This document shows, in pieces, positions 33,369 through 44,763 of a DNA stretch of 64,000 nucleotides. Each line of letters opens with the position of its first letter. Position 1 is the first letter of the stretch. The DNA comes from Basidiobolus meristosporus CBS 931.73 (lineage: Eukaryota > Basidiobolomycota > Basidiobolomycetes > Basidiobolales > Basidiobolaceae), in contig MCFE01000048.1 of the NCBI GenBank assembly GCA_002104905.1, forward strand, positions 62,001 through 126,000. Direction: 5' to 3'. A model generated the notes under the pieces. The model was not told where the DNA came from and searched no databases. It saw nothing but the letters and a program-made list of their open reading frames with translations. Position numbers and translations under genes: made by a program.

Positions 33369-35600
33369 ATGAAAAAGACTAATGTAACTCAACACCTTAA
33401 GAGAAGAGAAAAAAGACCATGCGGCTATTGTAGCAAGCTGCTCAGCCATGAACAACACAGACAGCATAGGAAGCATAACAATGATTATAGCCAGCGTTTT
33501 GCCAAACAAGTCATATTTGACCATTCATTGTCACTACTGTACTAGCAATATCTTGCCAGCCATTTGAGACTTCTATAATGGCACCTAGCTGTACTGCACA
33601 AACTGAGTCTGATGAACTTGTGATTCCTTAAGGCTCACCTGGCCTATTTAATATGCCACACAGAGTGATAGCTCTGAAGAAGAATGCATACTAATGGTAT
33701 AATTCAACCTGAGTCTGCCATTCATCTTATGGTGTCAGAGCAATAACCTGATGGTGGTCTTGCTGGTATCTGGGCCTAAATATCTGTCCAACCTGGATAG
33801 CTATCTGTATCCATTGTTGGATGAATTTTGTATGCTTTCCAGCAGGACAACAGTAATTGGCTGTCCTGCAAAAGGTCATATTATTATCTGCATTGGAGAT
33901 ACCCCAGCCGTCAGTAACATAGCAGGTATTTCCAGGCACAGTGTATGGTATTGCTGTTGCATATATGAGATCAAGGGGATTTACTCCATAACTTACACAC
34001 ATTATTATTACCCAAACACCAGCATTAAGAGCACCATCATTTCACAGAGAGTACATATGGTAGTGAGCATGCAATTGCAGCAAGGTTGGAAGCTATAAGC
34101 CATTGGCTGGAATATGGAATCAACTGGAAACCAGATATACTTAAGATAGAGGGTATCTGTTAGAGTAAAAGCTTTCCACTGGGAGCAATGCATTTGCTTT
34201 TCACCAATATCCCTATAGTGATGACCAAGTTGTACATTCAGCATTTAAGCTTAATGAGCTCTCTAAGACACTACAGTAATTTAAAAGAATTGGCAAGATA
34301 CCAGAGAAATATGAAAGAATTGGCAAGATATTACCAAGTATTGATTACCCTGAGTACTCCTCTCAGGCTCCAATCATTATTCATATACATATGTTACAAT
34401 ACAAATGCAAGGACTGGATGAGCCTGATTTGTACTTATTTTAGTGGTGTTCTGAAGCCATTCATACCAAGAGTACATCAGAGGCATTGGGAGTCATATGT
34501 GGACATTGTAGGAATATTTATCCAGATACAGATCACCAATGACCACTTGACACATCTACAGCTGTTGTGCAAGGAGTTTGTAAAAGGATTTGAGCACCTA
34601 TACTACAACCATAAAGCTTAACACTTAGATCTCTGCTGCTACTATATCCATTCTCCCTCCATCTTGCACAGTGTGTGGAGAATATTGGGTCTTGCTTCAC
34701 CTTTTGGGAGTTACCTATGGAGCGGGTGTGTGGGGAGATAGAAAGAGAAGTCAAGCTGCAGGTACTACCATATCTCAATCTCATCATGAATATTACTTTC
34801 AAGTGTGTCATGAATGTGATGAGTTGGCACATGGAGGGCAGCCAGAAAGAGTTGAAAAATACTGAGGACAAATGTACACATGGAGACACCTATGCCTTTG
34901 GCATTAAGAAGCTAAGTGGCCCCCGTACGTGGGTAATTAGTAAAGCAATGCAAAGTTGGGTTGGGTGCAACAAGCAACTATTTTTATTAGCAAAACTCTA
35001 CCAAGGTATTCCAGATTTCTCTTGGCCCCAAACCAACTTCTGCACAATTCAATACAGAATTTGCACACACAAGAGCCAGGGTGCATATATATGGGGGACT
35101 AGAATCCAGCAAGGAGAAGGAATACTTTGGTCAAGTATCAAGAAGTACTTTGTGAAGATTCAGGAGGTATTCATGCAGAAGTGGCCACAACCAAGCATAT
35201 GTTTGCATGATGTATATGCTACTGGCAATACAAGGTATATGGTAACTTTGCAAGTATCACACCAGAAAGCCATAAGGTTGAGGTGATAGAAATATGTAAA
35301 TTGAGGCAGGTGTACATGCTTGTAGAGGTTAGTTAGCAGGAGGCCATAGTTTTTTCTATTCAAACTATATGTGGAATACCAAAGGTAGTAGTGGGCAAGC
35401 AAGTAGAGAAGGGTGACTATACAGTGGAATACATGAATTGCACAAGTGGATGTAGAAAAAGGAAATACCATTTGGTAAAATGGTACAGTTGCAAAATACT
35501 GAACCAGCTGTAGACCACCATACTGCCAATATAATGCCATTAGAGTCTTGTTCAGAGTTTGTTAAAGTACCATCAAATTTCTTGCCATATAAGGCAAGCA
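33369..35600 (+). pseudogene. Tnp2-type transposase of element 2, internally deleted
   Basis: The N-terminal zinc-finger-like part (33369-33690) is joined at about 33695 to the catalytic middle (LVSGPKYLSNLDSYLYPLLDEF, GDTPAVSNIAG), so several hundred bp including FALALDG are missing. A 203-codon C-terminal frame (34675-35286) survives. A short tandem duplication of AATTGGCAAGATA-like sequence occurs at 34290-34335. Confidence 0.75.
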
Positions 35601-35876
35601 GATATTCTGGTTAGTTGGATCCATTTTCAATAGTTGTAGAGCACAATAAGACCACAACAATACCATGCAATTGTTGTCCAAGCACCAATCAACACCTGTC
35701 AGCTTTTATCACTTTATTTGGTAGTAAAATTAGCAAACTGCCGTCATGATCCTGTCATAAGATTGCTAAGAGGGTCACTATATCCAAGCTGCTGGTAATT
35801 TGATAGTCTCTTAGCAGGATCCTGACAGCTGATCTGGATTAGTTCCATCTGCAAGACCAAATTATTTGTGATAGGG

Positions 35877-35996
35877 TATAAGTATTTCAAACTGCCAATA
35901 GACTATTTTAGTGTTAGCATACTTGAAGCTGTTGTACACTATTGACTAGCCTCTACATTGTAGGACAAGTTCCAAACTAATTATAATAGAGCACAA
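35877..35996 (+). mobile_element. LTR, family X, right end
   Basis: It matches 2878-2997: CTATTTTAGTGTTAGCATACTTGAAG and ends GAGCACAACA. CTTC follows at 35997. Confidence 0.7.
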
Positions 35997-36335
35997 CACT
36001 TCCAGGCACTGTCCTGTGATGTGAGATGGGAGGTTCAGGTGGCAGTAAGTAACAATGGTCTTACCAATCAACATATTGGAATTTTGATAAAAGGAAGTTG
36101 ATTGATTGTTGAAGAGTATCCTTCTGATGTACTTTTCTAATTGGCTAAGTCATTACTACTTATGGTGCCCAGAAGGTTCTGGAGTTCTATAGAAATCTTA
36201 ATGACATCAGAATCTGCTAAGGATCCTCTAAGTAGATGACACAAGGCTATAAGTGGCACAGCACACCCAACAAATCATGGATTAGTATTCCAAAACCTTC
36301 CTAACATAGAAATATCACTTACAGGATAGAAATTT
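35997..36335 (-). mobile_element. LTR, family G, second part
   Basis: It continues 30271-30641 after the LTR-X insertion and matches 20475-20830 (CACTGTCCTGTG, TATAGAAATCTTAATGACATCAGAAT). The outer end TGTAGTGGGG is not preserved. Confidence 0.7.
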
Positions 36336-36795
36336 TAGGGATGCTCAAGCATATGAAAGTATAGCAAATGCAGTACCACTGGTAGAAAGCAGACAAATAT
36401 CTGTCATAAAATCACCCCCAGCAGAATTAACAAGTCTGCTCTCAGCTCATACTAAAGTTTTGTTCAGACCACTAGGCCCAGTGGCTAATTTGCTAGATGT
36501 AATAGCCCAGATTAATCAGAATATAGTCCAGAAACAGGAACAGCAGATAATATGTATAGAGTAATCAGTAGGTCAGGTAGGAAGCTCAGTATCTAGTGTG
36601 CAAAGGAGCTCAGCTAGCTCAATATCACAGCCAAGAGTTGAATCATTGTTCAATATAACAGCAGAAGAGCACCATGTAGCCTATGAAGCACCACATCAGT
36701 GCCAAAAGATAAAGCCCACAGAAAAGCTTATTACAACATGGGATGGAAAGACTGCAATCTTTAGACCAAAGTCTAGAAGTCAAAAGAAAATCAAG
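36336..36795 (+). pseudogene. Accessory-gene fragment
   Basis: It matches the N-terminal half: GCAAATGCAGTACC, LTSLLSAHTKVLFRPLGPVANLLD and a frame 36598-36831 with SASSISQPRVESLFNITAEEH and KIKPTEKLITTWDG. Both ends are cut. Confidence 0.65.
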
Positions 36796-36799
36796 AACT

Positions 36800-37066
36800 G
36801 TGGACCTATTATCAACTATCTGGTACTATAAGCGCTTGAGGAAGGTCTTACTTTAGGGCTAATATTGACATATAGTGCCAGATAGTACCGGTGGACCATG
36901 ATAGTGCCATACATTTTTGTGCCAAATTACAAGCCTCTGGCACTGGATTCAGAGTGCTTTGGGTAACGTATACCAAATACATCCCTTCAGTCCTTCTTTG
37001 CTCTTACACACCTTGCACAACACTAATCCAAACAAAAAGTCAAATATGGATTTTCTCCAGCACAAA
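36800..37066. mobile_element. AGACTTG MITE, centre and start of right arm (split)
   Basis: It includes the loop (TTACTTTAGGGCTAATATT) and the arm up to TTCTCCAGCACAAA. The arm resumes at 48384 after an 11.3-kb insertion. The left arm is missing. Confidence 0.75.
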
Positions 37067-37339
37067 CCCTATGAGAAATGAATTGGTCCCACAGGTGGAT
37101 CCAATCTAGATCAGCCATCAAGATCCTGTCAGGAGACAACAATAATACCAGCAGCCTGGACTTAATGTCTACCTATACAACCTTGTGACAGAATCACAAT
37201 GGTGTTTTGCTAATTTTACAGCCAAATAAAGCTCATAAAATATGATAGTGTTTGTATGGTACTTTGCCAAAGGTGGCAGGGTATTGTTATGGTCTTAATG
37301 TGCTTTATAACTTTTTGAGTGGACCTAAATAGCCAGTAA

Positions 37340-38022
37340 ATCCAATTGCCTCTGAAGGCAAAAAGCCTGAACATATTTTGCCAACCTCTTTGCAAGCCTT
37401 TGATGGCATTATCATGGCATTATGGCAGCCTACAGCTAGTTCTGTACAATGCTACTGTACCAATTTACCAAATGATAGTTCCTTTTACTACCTCCCCTTT
37501 TACAATTCATGTATTCCACTGTAGCATTTCCCCTCTTTCTTTGCTTATCCACTACTAACTTGGGTAATAGACTTGTTCCATCATTCCGGCTGATCATAGT
37601 GCTCAATAGTGCCATAGCATGCCAGATGGTGCCTGATCATGCCACAGAGTGCCAATTTGGGATCAAAATTGACATGCATATGACCCTAAAATATCAAATT
37701 AATACCAAAATATACAGCACTTTATTGCACCATGATCAATGGCAAAATGGAACAAATATATTCTGCATATAGTTTGAATTAAAAGATACTATGACCTCCT
37801 GCCTACTAACCTTTACTAATGCCCATGCTTGCCACAATTGACATACTTCTATCACCTCAACTTTACTGCTTTTTAGTATGATGCTTTCAAAGTTGCCATA
37901 TAACTTTTTTAGAAGGTAACATTTATATCTTGCAAACATAGTCCTGGATGCCACCACTTCTGCTGTGCATACATCCTAAATAGCCACTAAGAACTTTTTG
38001 ATATTAGCCAATATATTGCTTC
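37340..38022 (-). pseudogene. Tnp2 of element 3, C-terminal part
   Basis: It is homologous to 53690-54170 and joins the segment starting at 42137 when the gypsy insertion is removed (duplicated CTTC). A small MITE interrupts it (about 37567-37765). It has stops throughout. Confidence 0.7.
37567..37765. mobile_element. Short AGACTTG-type MITE (about 200 bp)
   Basis: The left end is AGACTTGTTCCATCATTCC and the right end has an inverted ATGGAACAAAT. The homologous Tnp2 at 53923-53935 lacks it (TTGGGTATTCCACATATAG). It belongs to a different subfamily from the 730-bp MITEs: only the end is shared. Confidence 0.55.
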
Positions 38023-38390
38023 TGTTACAAGTCTTGATATAAGAGTTGTAAAGGAATAGGGAGTTCAGCTAGTATTGTATTCACTAAAACTTGAACTGGT
38101 TTTTATTGAGGTCCCAGCAGCTCCTTATATACATTTTGCCAGATCAATTGCTGACTAATTGTATTTCCTAATGTAGGTTGTGGCTGATGACTCATTTGAT
38201 TGCATCATCATCACCCAATAAGATCCTACTTAATATATCTATTTCTGTCTAATAAGGATCTGCTGATTGATTTGCTGACTAATGCTACTGATATGATAGA
38301 TAATACTGATATACTGATAACCTAAGCATATACTAATTGATTTGACTAAAAACTGATCTAACTTAAACATGCAAGCGGCAGATCATAACA
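38023..38390 (-). repeat. 3' LTR of Gypsy-3 (family B, 368 bp)
   Basis: In sense orientation it starts TGTTATGATCTGCCGC. It is preceded by the purine tract TTAGTAGGGGAGAA (reverse of 38391-38404). Other copies are at 23699-24070, 30716-31084 and 41884-42136 (partial). Confidence 0.88.
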
Positions 38391-39950
38391 TTCTCCCCTA
38401 CTAAAGTTGAGAGGGTTCTCCTGAATCTCTTTTCATGTGATACCAATATCTTGATGGTTCAGTATTATCAGCAAGTCTTGCAAGCTTGAGTCTGTCCCTA
38501 TGCACTAAGTCTTCCCAGATATTACCTTGTTTGTCCACAAGTTGGTAAGTTGCAAATGGACATTCTCTGATGATCTTGAATGGTCCTGTCCATTGTGGCT
38601 CAAACTTCTTCCAAGTGCTGTTTCTTAGCAATACAGAGTTCCCAACTGTCAATGCTTCTGGTGCTATAGTCTTATCAAATCTCTGCTTCATCTTTTCTGC
38701 ACTTTGAGATACTTTGGTCTGTGCCTCTTGACATCTTTGTTCCAGTTGCTGGTGTCTACTTGGCTGACTGAGTTCATCTTCTAAGGTGTCTGTAGGCTTT
38801 GGTTGTGTGAGATCTCCTGGAATCCTTGGTTCACATCCATACACTAAGTAAAATGGTGATTGCTGGGTGGTGTTGTGTACTCTGACTCTGCATGCAAAGA
38901 GTGCTTGTTCTATATACTCATCCTATCTACTGATAACTCCATTTGCCTACTTGGTCAGCATTTTTCCAAATAATCCATTAAACCGCTCAGTGTCTCCATT
39001 AGTTCTGGGGTGATATGCTGAGGTTTTCAAGTGTCTGATCTGCTGCATCTCAAGGTAAGCATCTAATGTCTTTGCCATAAAGTTTGCTCCTCTATTGGAT
39101 AAGATCTCCACAGAGCATCCAAACTTCATCAGGATGTCATAGTAAATGAAACTTGCAACTTCTTGTTCACTGGCTATTGGTACAGCTTTAGCAACTGGCC
39201 ATTTAGTGGCATGGTCAATTGCTACTAGGATCCAACGGTTGCATTTCCTGGTAGTTGGCAGTCTTCCAATAAAGTCAATTCCCCATCTTTCAAATGGTCT
39301 TACAGGCTCCAAGTGAAAGAGTTTGGCAATTCTCTGTGATTGGCTTTGGTTGATTTGGCAATTTGGGCATGTTTTCACTAGCTTCTCAATGTCTTGTTTC
39401 ATTCTGGGCCACCATGCTCTGGCTTTCACAAGACTATAGGTTCCTTCAATTCCAAGATGTCCATATCCATTGTGTAGCTTATGTATTAAATCCAGGCAAG
39501 AAACTTAAGGGCAATAGGCAATAGGGCTTCCATCAACAATTTGGTGGAGTGTTTCATCCTGTACTACCAACTTGCTGGCTTCATCACGGATTATCTTCTT
39601 GATATCTTCATCCACCTCATTAGGAATGGCTTAGTCCTCCAAGTACTTTGGTAATAGGCTAGGCCAATCTGATTCATGCTCCAAGTTGAGTTGTGCAACT
39701 TGATCTAATCTTGATAAGGCATCAGCAACCGTGTTGTTTTTTCCAGGGCAGTAGACAATCTCTAGGTCAAATTGCTGAATGTATTCACTCCATCTTGGCA
39801 TTCTTCTAGAGAGTACCTTCTGAGTAAATATATACTTGAGGGAGGCATGATCAGTCTTCACAGTGCATTTGACTCCTTCAATATAGCATCTCCATGTCTT
39901 CAAACAGTGTATTATAGCAAGCATCTCCTTCCCATTGACTGTATAGTTTT
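38391..39950 (-). pseudogene. Gypsy-3 RNase H end and integrase
   Basis: RNase H ends with YCPGKNNTVADALSRLDQ (39750). The integrase has an H2C2 finger (HNGYGHLGIEGTYS ... CPNCQIN, 39480-39360) and the core GIDFIGRLP. The second catalytic position reads ILSNRGANF (Asn for Asp, codon at 39094-39096). The Glu lies in NGDTERFNG. A C-terminal GPF domain (WTGPFKIIRE, HRDRLKLARL) ends at 38401. Stops lie at 39631, 39510 and 38945. Confidence 0.88.
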
Positions 39951-41882
39951 ATTCTGCTGAGTTCAGTTTGTTGGATTCAAAGGCAACAGGGTAGTCCTTT
40001 CCCTTGTGTTCTTTGCTCAGCACTCCACCAATTGCATAATACAAAGCATCTGTGCACAGAGTGAACTCTTTTCTGAGGTCTGGTATTCTTAAGCTTGGCA
40101 GCTTAGCAAGTTCATTCTTGAGCGTCTGGAAGGCAGTCTCACAAGCAATGTTCCACTTGTAGGTATTGTCTTTCTTGAGGATATCAGTTAAAGGGGCTGC
40201 AATACTTGCAAACAACCTGACAAATCTCCAATAATAGGAAACCATTCCAAGGAATGATCTGTGCTCTGGTATGCTATGGGGCTGCTTCATATTCTTGATT
40301 ACTTCCACCTTCTTGGGGTCTAAGGTTACTCCTGTGCTAGTCACTATGTGTCTAAGATATTCTACGTGTTCCTTGAAGAATTCACACTTGGTTAGCTTGC
40401 CATGAAGCTTGTTCTCTCTTAGCTTCTTCAAGACCTTTTCAATGTGCACCAAGTGATCCTCTTCTGTCTTGCTATATATCAGTATATCATCTAGGTAGAT
40501 TATGACAAACTTGTCTAAGTACTCTTGGAAGACAGTCTGCATCAGGGTCATGAAAGTTGCAGGGGCATTGGTGAGGCCAAAACTCATGACTAAGTACTTG
40601 TAATGTCCATATCTGGTCCTGAATACTGTCTTAGGAATATCTTCTAGTTTCACCCCAATCTGGTTGTATCCTGACATGCGGTCAATCTTGCTGAATATGG
40701 TGGCTCCATTAAGTTGGTCCAAAAGCTCATCAATCCAAGGTATGGGGTACTTATTCTTGACGGTAACTGAGTTCAGGGCTCTGTAGTCAATGCACATCCT
40801 AAGTGTTCCATCCTTCTTTTTCACAAAAAGCACTGGTGCTCCCCAAGGTGACTTGCTGGGTCTGATGTATCCTTGCTCCAATAGTTGATCAATTTGTCTC
40901 CTCATTTCCTTCAATTCCAATGGACTCATTCTGTAAGGTGTCTTGCTCACTGGAGGGATATATCCTGTGTCAATGGGATGATCTACGTCTCTGACTGGTG
41001 GTAGGCTTACAAGCTCATCTGGAAACACATCTGAATATATCTTCAAGAGAGTCTGGACCTGCTGGGGTGCTGGGGTAGAGGAATCCTCCTGTAATACTGC
41101 CATGAGGAACATCTGGGTACCTTTTCTAAGTGCTCTACAGAACTGGGTCTTGCTAAGTTCACTTGTCTCACACATACTGGAATTGACCAAGTTGAAATTC
41201 AGCCTGGCAGGTAATAGCTCATAGGTCTTGTTGTCTTTTTGGATCTCAGTAGCATGGGTTCTCCAGTTGATTGGTGTATTACAACAAAATAGCCAGGTTT
41301 TTTCAGGTACAAGGTCAAACTTGCAGTTCCCAAATATATAAGCCTGTAGGTCTTCTTCATAGTCATTGATATTCATTCTTACTGGCTGAGAAATATGGTT
41401 GATTATGTGTGAGTTCCCAGCAGCTCTTGAGACTGAAGTAGATTTGGTAGGCTCTGAGTGGATTCCAGCTTTCAAAGCAAATTGCTCTGACATGTACTCA
41501 TGCAATGCTCCTGAGTTAATCATGATCTTGGCAGGTACTCCATTGACTACTCCATTCAAGTATAATAGCTTCCTGAGTTTGAGGTCATCTGGGATAGGTA
41601 TTCTTCTGTCATGTGGAAGGTGAGTTCTGAGTATTCTTCAAGTTCATCCTCCATGTTACTATGCTCCATGGCCTCAATACAGTTAAAGGTTCTTGATGGC
41701 TGGTGTCCATTTCTTCTCTGAGGGCAGTACTTTGCAATATGTCCTTGCTGGTGGCAATTGAAGCAAAGTCCTTTCTTCTTACATTCTTCTGAGGTAGGAT
41801 TCTTCTGCATAGCTTCTATTTCCATTGGTACTGCTTCTGACTGTCTTCTTTCATAATGATTGTAGCCTTTCAGATTAGTCAC
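39949..41882 (-). pseudogene. Gypsy-3 gag knuckle, protease and reverse transcriptase
   Basis: Gag is reduced to its end with the knuckle CFNCHQQGHIAKYC (41765). A one-base deletion near 41570 shifts the frame into a 536-codon protease-RT frame (41559-39949). The protease site reads IMINSGALHEY, Asn replacing the catalytic Asp (41515-41517). RT is complete: SPWGAPVLFVKKKDGTLRMC, SKIDRMSGYNQI, active site IIYLDDILIYS, and RNase H start FTLCTDALYYAIGGVLS. A TAA at 39949 separates it from the RNase H end. Confidence 0.88.
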
Positions 41883-41883
41883 T

Positions 41884-42136
41884 GTAGGATCAATTGCTGA
41901 CTAATTGTATTTCCTAATGTAGGCTGTGGCTGATGACTCATTTGATTGCATCATCATCACCCAATAAGATCCTACTTAATATATCTATTTCTGTCTGATA
42001 AGGATCTGCTGATTCATTTGCTGACTAATGCTACTGATTTGATAGATAATACTGATATACTGATAACCTAAACATATACTAATTGATTTGACTAAAAACT
42101 GATCTAACTTAAGCATTCAAGCGGCAGATCATAACA
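41884..42136 (-). repeat. 5' LTR of Gypsy-3, inner part deleted
   Basis: It keeps the outer about 253 bp of LTR B (TGTTATGATCTGCCGC at 42136) and is fused at 41884 to gag. The inner LTR, priming site, leader and gag 5' end are all missing. Confidence 0.85.
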
Positions 42137-44542
42137 CTTCTCCCTGCTGGATTCTCGTCCCCCTTTTAGGTGCATTCTGGTTGTTGTTTGTGTCAATATC
42201 ATATTGAATGATGTAGAAATTGGCTTGTGACCAAAAATAATCTGGCAAACCTTGGTAGAGTTTTCATATAATAAAATTAGCTGCTTTTTGCACTTAACCC
42301 AACTTTGCATTACTTGACTGATTACCCACACATTAGGGCTGCTTAGCCTCTTAATGCCATAGGCATAGGTGTCTCCATGTGTGCATCTGTCTTGAGTATT
42401 TTCCAACTCTTTCTGGCTGTCCTCCATGTGCCTACTCATCATATCCATGACAGTGTTAAAGGTAGTATTTGAGATGAGGTTGGGATACAGCAGCACCTGC
42501 AACTTGACTTGGCTTCCTATATCTCCACACATCCACTTCATAGGAAACTCCCAAAAGGTGAGGCATGGTCAAATATTCTCAACACACCAAGCAAGATGGA
42601 GTAGCAAATGGATACAGTAGCGGCAGAGATCTATGTGCTCAGCTTTATACTTGTAGTATAGCCGCTCAAATCCCATTATAAACTCTTTGCACAAAAGCTG
42701 TAGATGCAACAAGGTAGCATTGGTGATCTGCTTCTGTAGGAATATTTCAACAATGTCCACATATGACTCTCAATGCTTCTAATGTGCTCTTGGTAGAAAT
42801 GGCTTCTGAAGGCCACTTGAATAAGTACCTATCCAGTTCATCCAGTCTGTGCACTTGAATTGTTGCAAACTCATATGAAGGTTATTGGTGCCTGTGAGAA
42901 GCACTTAGGGTAGCAGATTCCCTGTAATATCTTGCCAATTTTTTCATATTTTGCTAGTGTCTTAAAGAGCTCATTTGGCTTGAAATGCTCCATGTGCAAC
43001 ATGGTCATCAGTATAAGGATAGTGTTGAAAAGCAAATGCATTACTCCCATTGGAAAACTTTTGCTCCAGCAGATACTCTCAATATTAAGTACTCTGGTTC
43101 ATAATTAATCCCATATGGACCAATGGCTTGTAGCTTGCCAACTTTGCTGCAACTGTATGCTGACATCTGTATGTTCTCTCTGTGAAAATATGATGTACTT
43201 TGTGTTGGTGTTTGGGTAATAATAATGTATGTGAGTTATGGGGTAATGCCCCTGGATCTCAAGCATTTGACAGCAATACAATGCATTTTGCCCAGAAAAG
43301 CCAGCTATCTTGCTAATGGCTAGGGTATCTCCAATGCCAATAATAATATGCACTTTTTCATGACAGCTATTTACTGTTATCCCAATGGAAAGCATGCAGA
43401 ATTCATCCAGCAATGGATACAGGTAGCTATCCAGGTTGGATGGTGACTTTGGCCCAGATGCCAGTAAGCTAACATCAGATTTTGACTCTGATACTGTAAG
43501 ATAAACAGCAGATTCAGGTTGATGAGAATCAGAGGCCAATAGAATTTGCTGTTGGAGTACTTGTTTAAGGAGAACCCATCAAGTGCCAAGGCAAAGGCAT
43601 TATCATACATACCTTCAAAGTAGCCCTTGCTACTTGGCTGTTTGTAATGTTTGACATATAATACATCTGATATGTTTGCACTTAACTGATGCTGAGTGCA
43701 GTACATTATAGCTTCACAATATTTTTTGGGCTGCATTAGCTTCTTTTTGTAGGGTATTATTGGAATATATCTGGAATGTGATCAATGTTTTCCCCAAATG
43801 GTGGTGGATTCCTGACAAGTTGGACATGTTGCAATGGAGGCATTTTCTGATGTGGTGCCATGGTACTGTTAACACATGCTGGTATCAGGACACTCTCTAG
43901 GGCATATGTCACCAGATGCATGATGGTTTTCCATTTAAACAATGTGCATGGTACGTTGCATCACAGGATGATTTTGGTAAGAAGTAGTAGTAAATCTTCA
44001 ATGCCCCCATTACTGATATCAGTGGAAACACACTATTTCTCTAGCCAGAACAGCACATCATTCACCAGTAGATAGATCACTGGGCTCATTTGATTCCATC
44101 AAGTATCCTTAGCTATTTTTTCCACAGGTGATGTCCCATTACACAATGGAATTTTGCCAGTCACATGTAAGGTACTGTTATTAGGGGAAATAGGCTAATA
44201 ATCCATCAATGAGCCTGCTTCTTCAGAGCTATCACTGTGTGTGCAATATTCAGAAGGCTGGGGTGAGCCTATGGGCATCACAAGCTCTCTGAACTCAGAC
44301 TGCGCAAGGTGATAAGTGCAGCCAGATACTGTTGTAGAAGTATGAAGTGGTCAGCAAGATTTTGCTGGTACAGTAGTGACTGGTGAATGGTAAAATATGA
44401 CTTGTGTGGCAAAACACTGGCCATGGTCCTTGTAATACTTCCTATGCTGTCAGTGTGCTTCATGACTGAGAGGCTTGCTACAATAGCCTCATGGACTTTT
44501 TTCTCTTCTCTTGTGGTGTTGAATTAAGTTAGTCTTGTTCAT
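42137..44542 (-). pseudogene. Tnp2 of element 3, N-terminal and catalytic part
   Basis: The start ATGAACAAGACTAACTT is at 44542. It has FALALDGFSLNKYSNSKF (43650-43590), WPLILINLNL, IGDTLAISKIAGFSGQNALYCC and then, with stops, a GVMHLLFNTI-like block. The catalytic Asp-containing blocks are kept; stops and frameshifts are frequent. Confidence 0.75.
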
Positions 44543-44763
44543 GGGGCAAACAGCTTGACACGCAACAGCATAATGCTATTATATTGAGTTTTGTCAATCC
44601 TCATGTGAGTTTAAGACAGTCTTGTACATGATACATTGCACCTGCACAAATGTAAGATGCAATGATGACCCCCCATAGTAAGCATTATAAATAAAGTTGC
44701 AACACCACATACACTTGTATATGTAATGCTGTTCCCCCTTTGGTTTGACTCACTTCTATCTAA
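44543..44763. promoter_or_regulatory. Divergent promoter region of element 3
   Basis: A 221-bp spacer, colinear with 33147-33368, shows the empty MITE site near 44637. TATA-like stretches lie at both sides. Inference from gene layout. Confidence 0.4.

Larger units (their letters stand above)
31085..35876. mobile_element. CCCTATG element 2 (left end lost, internal deletion in Tnp2)
   Basis: The accessory gene (33146 to 31085, minus) and Tnp2 (33369-35600, plus) are arranged as in element 1. The right terminus ends GATAGGG at 35876, followed by TAT. The left terminus has been replaced by LTR B. It sits inside LTR X. Confidence 0.75.
38023..42136 (-). mobile_element. Ty3/gypsy element Gypsy-3 (family B LTR), TSD CTTC
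   Basis: TGTTACAAGTC at 38023 to ATAACA at 42136, flanked by CTTC (38019-38022 and 42137-42140). It has a full 3' LTR, a polypurine tract, a nearly complete pol, and a partial gag joined directly to a partial 5' LTR. It is inserted in Tnp2 of element 3. Confidence 0.9.

Noticed and set aside
38030-38390. Possible CRISPR-like or tandem array from the repeated 370-bp blocks at 23.7, 30.7, 38.0 and 41.9 kb
   Set aside because: The blocks are dispersed LTR-B copies with TG...CA ends, not direct repeats with spacers.
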